In this document: positions 1 to 6,020 of the stretch, piece by piece | Numbering within the stretch: position 1 is the stretch's first letter | Layout: each line of letters begins with the position of its first letter | Assembly (NCBI GenBank): GCA_011682565.1 | Contig: JAACEJ010000254.1 | Span: forward strand, 1-6,020 | Direction of reading: 5' to 3' | DNA: 6,020 bases | DNA from: Actinomycetota bacterium | GTDB taxonomy: Bacteria; Zhuqueibacterota; Zhuqueibacteria; Residuimicrobiales; Krinioviventaceae | Translations under genes and position numbers: made by a program | The notes under the pieces: generated by a model | What the model was told of the DNA's origin: nothing | Seen by the model: the letters and a program-made list of their open reading frames with translations, nothing else | The model's database searches: none

Positions 1-531
1 ATCGAGATTGAAGATTTGGCGGTTGCAGATGAACACACGTGGCGATGCACACAGGATGCTTTAAATACGGCCCTCGATGCGATTTCAGATATGCGCAAGC
101 AGGAGGGCGAAGAACTGCGCAAAGATTTTGTGGCCAGAACAGGCAATCTTGAAAAGCTTGTTTGTGAGATAGAGAAAAATGCGGCAAACGGCCCGGCAGA
201 TCATCTTAACAAGCTCCGGGAACGGGTTGATAAAATTATTGCCAGCGAAAATATCGACGAGGGCCGGCTGGAGATGGAGCTTGCCTTGCTGGCCGATCGT
301 CTGGATGTTACCGAAGAGTGCGTTCGATTTCACAGTCATAATAAACTTTTTTTGAATACATTGGAAGCCGAGACTTCCCAGGGTCGAAAGTTGAATTTTT
401 TGCTTCAGGAAATGAACCGCGAAGCGAATACGATCGGCGTCAAAGCCACTTCTTCGGTGATCTCTCACCTTGTTGTGCAAATCAAGGAAGAAGTCGAACG
501 CATACGCGAACAAGTGCAAAACGTTGAATGA
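1..531 (+). CDS. yicC: YicC family endoribonuclease, C-terminal part (5' end outside window)
   Basis: Only the last 176 codons are present; the frame is open from base 1, so the true start lies upstream (family members are usually about 290 residues). The in-frame TTG at 16 is not a believable start because the family-like helical sequence already runs through it. The visible part holds the end of the N-terminal YicC domain, a charged helical linker (R-Q-E-G-E-E-L pattern, with an EG pair typical of the family) and the DUF1732 C-terminal domain. Diagnostic blocks are EECVRFHSHNKLF, GRKLNFLLQEMNREANTIG and the terminal REQVQNVE. The usual NTIGSKA reads NTIGVKA here. E. coli YicC is reported as an RNA endonuclease that acts on small RNAs; a cytoplasmic RNase role is transferred from the family. 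It heads the visible cluster, 22 nt before gmk, a common partnership in bacteria. Confidence 0.95.
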   Translation: MEIEDLAVADEHTWRCTQDALNTALDAISDMRKQEGEELRKDFVARTGNLEKLVCEIEKNAANGPADHLNKLRERVDKIIASENIDEGRLEMELALLADRLDVTEECVRFHSHNKLFLNTLEAETSQGRKLNFLLQEMNREANTIGVKATSSVISHLVVQIKEEVERIREQVQNVE

Positions 532-553
532 TCATGAATAGTCCGGCGGAAGA

Positions 554-1123
554 TTGAAAACCAAAAGAGGACGGTTAGTTGTGATTTCCTCTCCTTCGGG
601 AGGAGGAAAATCGACCATCATTAAAAGAATACTGGCGAAAAACAAAGACAAGCCTTACGTTTATTCTGTTTCAATGACGACGCGTGCAAAACGTGAGGGC
701 GAAATCGACGGCCGCGACTATTGGTTTGTGGATGAAGAAACTTTTAAAGAAAAAATAAAGTCGGGAGATTTGATAGAGTACGAAAACGTTCACGGCTGTT
801 TTTATGGAACCCCTAAAACACCTATTCAAAATTGGATAGACCAGGGAAAGATTGTTTTTCTGGATATCGATGTGTACGGTGCATTATCCCTGAGGGAGTC
901 GTTTCCGGCTCATTCTTTACTCATTTTCCTCAAGCCGCCCGATTTGGAGGTATTAAAGAAACGATTGTTGGGTCGTGCAACGGAGGGTAAAAGCGAGATT
1001 CAGAAAAGATTGCAGCGGGTTCCTGTGGAAATGGCCGAAATGAATAAATTTGATGAGATCGTGGTTAATGACGATCTTGACGGGGCTGTCCGTCAAATAG
1101 AAGAAGTTGTTAACAAAAAATGA
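554..1123 (+). CDS. gmk: Guanylate kinase (GMP + ATP to GDP + ADP)
   Basis: A cytosolic nucleotide kinase of 189 residues, within the usual 180-210, that feeds GTP/dGTP synthesis. The P-loop SSPSGGGKST is at residues 12-21 (first glycine of the common GPSG form replaced by serine, as in many other bacterial Gmks). GMP-binding elements follow: TTR (42-44), R47, GRDYWF (53-58), E77 and YGT (84-86). Next come the FLDIDVYGA strand (102-110), the lid-type RLLGR (137-141) and the closing VNDDLD (171-176). The start is a TTG: an in-frame TAG at 539-541 forbids a longer protein, and TTG 554 leaves the normal short lead before the first strand. The next candidate, GTG 581, would cut into that strand. 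No properly spaced Shine-Dalgarno is seen (GGAAGA directly abuts the TTG), so translation may be coupled to upstream reading. All key residues look intact. Confidence 0.97.
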   Translation: MKTKRGRLVVISSPSGGGKSTIIKRILAKNKDKPYVYSVSMTTRAKREGEIDGRDYWFVDEETFKEKIKSGDLIEYENVHGCFYGTPKTPIQNWIDQGKIVFLDIDVYGALSLRESFPAHSLLIFLKPPDLEVLKKRLLGRATEGKSEIQKRLQRVPVEMAEMNKFDEIVVNDDLDGAVRQIEEVVNKK

Positions 1124-1130
1124 TATGATT

Positions 1131-1135
1131 GGAGG
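1131..1135 (+). promoter_or_regulatory. Strong Shine-Dalgarno of rpoZ
   Basis: GGAGG lies 7 nt before the rpoZ ATG at 1143 and inside the 19-nt gmk-rpoZ gap. It is the only canonical, well-spaced ribosome-binding site in the window; the other five visible starts have weak or no such match. It fixes the rpoZ start and suggests omega is translated independently of gmk. Confidence 0.85.
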
Positions 1136-1142
1136 ACATTAG

Positions 1143-1433
1143 ATGGCCGAAACATTGCCTATTGATGAGTTGGAAAAGCGTGCAGATAACATATATGAAG
1201 CAATCGTGATGATCTCGCAACGTGCGCGGCAAATAAACGACATGCAAAAGAAAATGTTGGAAGAACAGGTGGAAGCAGCGGCTGACGAAGACGAAATTGA
1301 TGGAGATATCGATATGGACCGCGTGGATCGCCAGTACCTCAAGCTGCCAAAGCCGACAACCATTGCACTTCAGGAAATGATGGAAGGCAAATTGTCGAAA
1401 GAATATCCTGGAAAAGACGACCGGGCCGATTGA
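1143..1433 (+). CDS. rpoZ: DNA-directed RNA polymerase omega subunit
   Basis: A 96-residue protein matching omega in two separated blocks: the helix RADNIYEAIVMISQRARQIN (residues 13-32, family core NRYEAV..AAKRARQIN) and KPTTIALQEMMEGKL (70-84, family core K.TTIAL.EI.EG.I). Omega clamps the C-terminal part of beta-prime and aids RNA polymerase assembly. Between the blocks lies a very acidic stretch (about residues 40-62, rich in D and E). The N-terminus is MAETLP and lacks the MAR tripeptide that contributes to the ppGpp site of E. coli polymerase. The start is secured by GGAGG at 1131-1135. The gene sits between gmk and coaBC, its standard place in many phyla, and its stop is only 6 nt before the coaBC ATG. 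Identification is firm despite the short, divergent sequence. Confidence 0.92.
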   Translation: MAETLPIDELEKRADNIYEAIVMISQRARQINDMQKKMLEEQVEAAADEDEIDGDIDMDRVDRQYLKLPKPTTIALQEMMEGKLSKEYPGKDDRAD

Positions 1434-1439
1434 TATTCA

Positions 1440-2633
1440 ATGTTGTTCTTTGACAAAAAAGTTCTCGTGGGAGTTACCGGGGGAATTGCAGCATACAAAG
1501 CTGCCTTGCTAGTACGAGAGTTGAAAAAAGAATCCGCTCAGGTTCGGGTTGTGATGACCGATGCAGCGACAAAGTTTGTAGCGCCGCTCACTTTTGAAAC
1601 CTTGTGTGAAAATCCGGTTCTGCTCAATCTTTTCCCAAAGGAGGGCGGCTTGCGCACGGCGCACATTGATTGGGCACGCTGGCCGGATATTATTATCATC
1701 TGTCCTGCAACAGCGAACACCATCGGCAAGATCGCCGCGGGAATTGCGGATAATGCATTAACGACGACGATTATGGCGACGACCAGGGCGGTTGTTTTTT
1801 GTCCGGCAATGAATAAAGCAATGTATGCTAATCCGATTTTTCAGGGAAATGTTGCCAAGCTTGAAAAAAATGGCTATACTTTTGTTGCCCCGGGAAAGGG
1901 AGAGTTGGCGTGTGGCGAAGAAGGGTGGGGACGTCTGGCGGAAATCGACGAGATTTTATTTGCCGCAAAAAAAATTCTTTCGCCGCGCCGGGACTTGAAA
2001 AACAAAAGAGTACTTGTGACAGCCGGCCCCACAGAAGAACCTCTGGATCCCGTTCGTTTTATTACCAACCGGTCTTCCGGCAAAATGGGTTTTGCTCTGG
2101 CAGAAGCTGCCAGCCTTCGCGGTGCGGAGGTAACCCTCGTTTCCGGGCCGACAAATTTGGTTGCGTCTCCGGGGATAAAATTGGTCAAAGTTCGAACTGC
2201 AAATGAAATGAGCGAGGCCGTTTTTGCAAATTTGGGTGAAAATGATGTTTTGCTCATGGCCGCAGCAGTGAGCGACTTTCGTCCAAAAAAAATATCGGAG
2301 CAAAAGTTGAAAAAAACCGATGCGAAGGAAATTCTGGAATTGGAGAGAACGGCGGATGTTTTGGCTGAGGCGGCTTGCCGTAAAGGTGCAAGGATTCATG
2401 TCGGCTTTTCTGTGGAAACGGAAAATGAGATTGAAAACTCTATGTTGAAATTGCGAAATAAGGGTCTGGATTTTATCGTATTGAACAATCCTTTGCAAGA
2501 AGGCGCGGGTTTCGCGGTCGATACAAACCGAGTGACCATTTTAGATGCCTCGGGTGCAATCGAAAAATTACCGTTGATGAGCAAGGCCGAGGTTTCGGAT
2601 AGAATCCTGGATCGTGTCGGTTTGCTTTTGTAA
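1440..2633 (+). CDS. coaBC: Bifunctional phosphopantothenoylcysteine decarboxylase / phosphopantothenate-cysteine ligase
   Basis: Two consecutive steps of coenzyme A synthesis in one 397-residue protein: CoaB joins cysteine to 4'-phosphopantothenate using CTP, and the flavoprotein CoaC decarboxylates the product to 4'-phosphopantetheine. The CoaC domain (about 1-180) shows the FMN-binding start GVTGGIAAYKA (11-21), the catalytic histidine H75 in AHID, PATAN (89-93), PAMN (122-125, N125) and the redox-active C158 in LACG. The CoaB domain (about 188-397) shows VTAGPTEEPLDPVRFITNRSSGKMG in pieces from 193 with N210, AAAVSDFRP (274-282), K289 and VGFSVETENE (321-330). These positions coincide with the E. 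coli numbering as I recall it, so both active sites appear complete. The ATG lies 6 nt after rpoZ with no clear Shine-Dalgarno, so translational coupling is likely. An A8 run sits in the interdomain linker (see findings). Confidence 0.98.
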   Translation: MLFFDKKVLVGVTGGIAAYKAALLVRELKKESAQVRVVMTDAATKFVAPLTFETLCENPVLLNLFPKEGGLRTAHIDWARWPDIIIICPATANTIGKIAAGIADNALTTTIMATTRAVVFCPAMNKAMYANPIFQGNVAKLEKNGYTFVAPGKGELACGEEGWGRLAEIDEILFAAKKILSPRRDLKNKRVLVTAGPTEEPLDPVRFITNRSSGKMGFALAEAASLRGAEVTLVSGPTNLVASPGIKLVKVRTANEMSEAVFANLGENDVLLMAAAVSDFRPKKISEQKLKKTDAKEILELERTADVLAEAACRKGARIHVGFSVETENEIENSMLKLRNKGLDFIVLNNPLQEGAGFAVDTNRVTILDASGAIEKLPLMSKAEVSDRILDRVGLLL

Positions 2634-2654
2634 AAAAGAGATGTTTGAATTATA

Positions 2655-3359
2655 ATGCAGGAATTCACGAAACAAGTTCAAAAATTTTTTGCGCAGCAAA
2701 TCGAACTTTACGGCGATGAGCTGGCTGTTGAAATGGATCAACTCCACGCATCTACGCAAAGCAAGGTCATATCTGAGGAAAAAGATGTTTGGCAGAAAAG
2801 TCAAACTCCGGCAAAACTTAATCAAACGATTAAAAATTGCCGGAAATGCAAGTTGGCAGAAACCCGGTACAAATTTGTTTTTGGAGAAGGTAATCCCAAT
2901 GCCGACATCGTATTGATTGGTGAAGCCCCGGGTGCAGATGAGGACAGAACAGGAAAGCCGTTCGTTGGCGCAGCCGGTCGGTTATTGACAAAGATTCTAT
3001 CTGCCATTCAGTTAACCCGTGAAGAAGTTTTTATTTGTAATGTTTTGAAATGCAGGCCGCCGCAGAATCGGAATCCGCAGGAAGATGAGATTCACGCATG
3101 TGAACCGTATCTGTACAAGCAGATTGAGTTGATCCGGCCGCAATTCGTTTTATGCCTGGGATTGTTTGCCGCCCAGACTTTATTGAAAACAACCCGCTCG
3201 CTTGGTGAGTTGCGCGGCCAGGTTCACACTTTTCGAAATGCGAAATTGTTGGTAACCTACCATCCGGCTGCGTTGCTGCGTTTTCCCCAATACAAGCGCC
3301 CGACCTGGGAGGATGTTCAGCTTTTGCGTCGTCTGTACGATGAGTGGAAAAAATCTTAA
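2655..3359 (+). CDS. udg: Family-4 uracil-DNA glycosylase with 4Fe-4S cluster
   Basis: A repair enzyme that removes uracil from DNA, starting base excision. Family-4 marks: GEAPG (89-93) followed by DRTGKPFVGAAG (97-108), NVLKCRPPQNRNP (129-141), and the late HPAALLR (203-209) with H203 at the DNA-binding loop. Four cysteines fit the iron-sulfur ligands: C62 and C65 (CRKC), C133 and C149, with spacing very close to that of the Thermus enzyme. The protein has 234 residues; the catalytic core begins near residue 55, so there is an N-terminal extension with a helical part (residues 3-19) and a polar linker. Such extensions are common in family-4 members outside thermophiles. The ATG at 2655 overlaps the stop of a 4-codon mini-ORF (TAATG) and lacks a close Shine-Dalgarno; M27 (2733) is a possible internal start that would keep the whole core. 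It lies 21 nt from each neighbour, coaBC and dnaB. Confidence 0.94.
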   Translation: MQEFTKQVQKFFAQQIELYGDELAVEMDQLHASTQSKVISEEKDVWQKSQTPAKLNQTIKNCRKCKLAETRYKFVFGEGNPNADIVLIGEAPGADEDRTGKPFVGAAGRLLTKILSAIQLTREEVFICNVLKCRPPQNRNPQEDEIHACEPYLYKQIELIRPQFVLCLGLFAAQTLLKTTRSLGELRGQVHTFRNAKLLVTYHPAALLRFPQYKRPTWEDVQLLRRLYDEWKKS

Positions 3360-3380
3360 ATATGAGATGTAATAGAATTT

Positions 3381-4772
<1,392 letters not shown>

Positions 4773-4809
4773 GCTTAAACGGTTCATCGCTAATTTTCAT
4801 TGAGTGCTT

Positions 4810-6020
4810 ATGGAAGATCAATATAAAAATATAGTAGAAGGTCTGATTATTCGCATCAGACGATATAATCAGACAGCAGATATCGATTTGCTGAGAAAAG
4901 CTTTTAACTTTAGTTATGAAGCACATCGAAATCAAGTCCGAAAAAGTGGTGAAATATACTTTGTCCATCCCCTTGAGGTTGCCAAAATATTAACCGGCCT
5001 TAAGGTTGATTATGAAACGATAGCCGGCGGCGTATTGCATGACGTCGCCGAAGACACCGATGTAACGATCGACGATGTCGAGGAAGAATTTGGCAGCCAC
5101 ATCGCTTTACTCGTTGATGGTGTGACCAAAATCTCTGAAATAAAGTTGCAGGAATTTGAAGCGCAGCAGGCGGAAAATTTTCGCAAGATGTTGCTTTCCA
5201 TGGTGCGCGACATTCGCGTTATTCTCATAAAATTTGCGGATCGATTGCACAATATGCGCACGCTTCAGTTTTTGCCGGAAAAAAAAAGACGGCGAATCGC
5301 TCTTGAAACAAGGGAAGTGTATGCTCCCCTTGCTCACCGCCTGGGATTGGCGAGAATTAAATGGGAATTGGAAGACCTCTCACTCAAGTTTTTGGAGCCG
5401 GATGTTTATCGCGACCTTGAAACGCGGGTTGATGGAACGCGGGCAGAACGGGAAAAGTCGATTAAAAATGTGACCCGTCCTTTGCGAAAAGCATTGAGTG
5501 AGGCCAACATCCATTCCCGGTTTGAAGGCCGCGCGAAACATTTTTATAGCATTTACAACAAAATAACAAAACGTGGTGTCCCTTTCGATGCGATTTATGA
5601 TTTATTAGCCATTCGCATCATTGTCGACAAAATCGACGAATGTTATCATGCGCTGGGAATCGTTCATTCGCTGTTTACACCGATCCATGAACGATTTAAA
5701 GATTATATCGCAACGCCGAAAACCAATGGCTATCAATCCTTGCATACAACAATTATCAGTCCGGAAGGAAAGAAGGTCGAGATTCAGATTCGTACAGAAG
5801 ATATGCACCGAACGGCAGAGGAAGGTATTGCTGCCCATTGGCGCTACAAAGAGGGTCGGCTGCGGGAAGACGATTTGGATCTGCATTTGAAATGGCTGCG
5901 GCAAATTCTCGAATGGGATGAAGCGGAACTGGATTCCGGTTCGTTTATGGATCACCTCAAAGTTAATCTTTTTCAGGACGAAGTCTTTGTCTTTACGCCG
6001 AAAGGTGATTTGCATCGGCT
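4810..6020 (+). CDS. rel: Bifunctional (p)ppGpp synthetase/hydrolase Rel, N-terminal 403 residues (3' end outside window)
   Basis: A stringent-response enzyme that makes and degrades (p)ppGpp. The frame is open to the window end; the visible part covers hydrolase, synthetase and the beginning of TGS (about 385 on, DEVFVFTPKGDLHR). The hydrolase HD site is intact: R44, K45, H53, H77-D78, E81-D82 in HDVAEDT, D144 and N148. The synthetase has GRAKHFYSIYNK (240-251, R241, K243), D264 in YDLLAIR, G-loop NGYQSLHT (306-313, Y308) and E324 in VEIQIRT. The RFKD signature (295-298) is the bifunctional Rel/SpoT form, not the EFDD of synthetase-only RelA. With both sites complete, a single dual-function enzyme is likely. 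The remaining TGS, helical, zinc-finger and ACT parts (total near 720-750 residues in the family) must lie downstream. An in-frame TGA at 4801 limits the start to ATG 4810 or GTG 4804; only a weak GAG at 4802-4804 precedes it. Confidence 0.96.
   Translation, partial: MEDQYKNIVEGLIIRIRRYNQTADIDLLRKAFNFSYEAHRNQVRKSGEIYFVHPLEVAKILTGLKVDYETIAGGVLHDVAEDTDVTIDDVEEEFGSHIALLVDGVTKISEIKLQEFEAQQAENFRKMLLSMVRDIRVILIKFADRLHNMRTLQFLPEKKRRRIALETREVYAPLAHRLGLARIKWELEDLSLKFLEPDVYRDLETRVDGTRAEREKSIKNVTRPLRKALSEANIHSRFEGRAKHFYSIYNKITKRGVPFDAIYDLLAIRIIVDKIDECYHALGIVHSLFTPIHERFKDYIATPKTNGYQSLHTTIISPEGKKVEIQIRTEDMHRTAEEGIAAHWRYKEGRLREDDLDLHLKWLRQILEWDEAELDSGSFMDHLKVNLFQDEVFVFTPKGDLHR

Noticed and set aside
16..18. 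TTG at 16 as the start of a complete short gene
   Set aside because: The frame is open upstream to base 1 and the protein matches the interior of YicC, so this is a truncated gene, not a short one.
532..553. A remA-like small gene between yicC and gmk, as in Firmicutes
   Set aside because: The gap is only 22 nt, so there is no room for it.
1910..2206. 98-codon + strand frame overlapping coaBC in another frame
   Set aside because: No family similarity seen; the coaBC frame is fully conserved across the same bases. It matters only as the -1 continuation noted for the A8 run.
2285..2292. Second A8 run in coaBC, also an in-frame A-AAA-AAA
   Set aside because: It encodes K283-K284 inside the CoaB domain near the catalytic K289, and a shift there would leave a broken CoaB domain with no sensible product.
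1956..2498. 180-codon open frame on the - strand inside coaBC, and similar antisense frames at 85-519, 1874-2257 and 5605-6015
   Set aside because: Each lies wholly inside a well-identified + strand gene, has no recognisable family signature and no ribosome-binding site; they are by-products of the codon use of the sense genes.

Overview
This window is a dense block of seven housekeeping genes, all on the + strand. The outer two are cut by the window edges. In order they are yicC (3' part), gmk, rpoZ, coaBC, a family-4 uracil-DNA glycosylase gene, dnaB and a bifunctional rel gene (5' part). Intergenic gaps are 22, 19, 6, 21, 21 and 37 nt. No terminator-like hairpin with a T tract is visible between the genes, so the block reads as one operon or long co-transcribed cluster. 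There are no RNA genes, insertion sequences, CRISPR arrays or sizeable repeats, and no gene-free stretch longer than 37 nt.

The organism is a bacterium of moderate GC (mid-40s percent by eye). The yicC-gmk-rpoZ-coaBC order is an ancient bacterial arrangement. In Firmicutes a remA gene usually follows yicC and priA usually follows coaBC, and neither is present here. In Deltaproteobacteria rel/spoT commonly follows rpoZ directly. A family-4 glycosylase with an N-terminal extension, dnaB and rel placed after coaBC fits a lineage outside Firmicutes and Proteobacteria. I would guess the FCB side (Calditrichota, KSB1 or Ignavibacteriota-like), but this rests on gene order and recollection, not on a search. 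Ribosome-binding sites are mostly weak or absent; only rpoZ has a strong, well-spaced GGAGG.

Region by region: 1-531 is the C-terminal part of YicC, an RNA-processing protein. 554-1123 is guanylate kinase (GMP to GDP). 1143-1433 is the omega subunit of RNA polymerase. 1440-2633 is the two-domain enzyme making 4'-phosphopantetheine for coenzyme A. 2655-3359 is an iron-sulfur uracil-DNA glycosylase for repair. 3381-4772 is the replicative helicase. 4810-6020 is the (p)ppGpp synthetase/hydrolase, ending just inside its TGS domain.

Functionally the cluster joins nucleotide supply (Gmk), transcription (omega), cofactor synthesis (CoaBC), replication and repair (DnaB, UDG) and the stringent response (Rel). 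I found no undescribed system. The points worth a second look are small: in-frame poly-A slippery runs at domain junctions of Rel and CoaBC, an omega subunit without the MAR N-terminus and with an acidic linker, mini-ORFs whose stops overlap the gmk and glycosylase starts, and a shared 7-mer at identical distance from two start codons.
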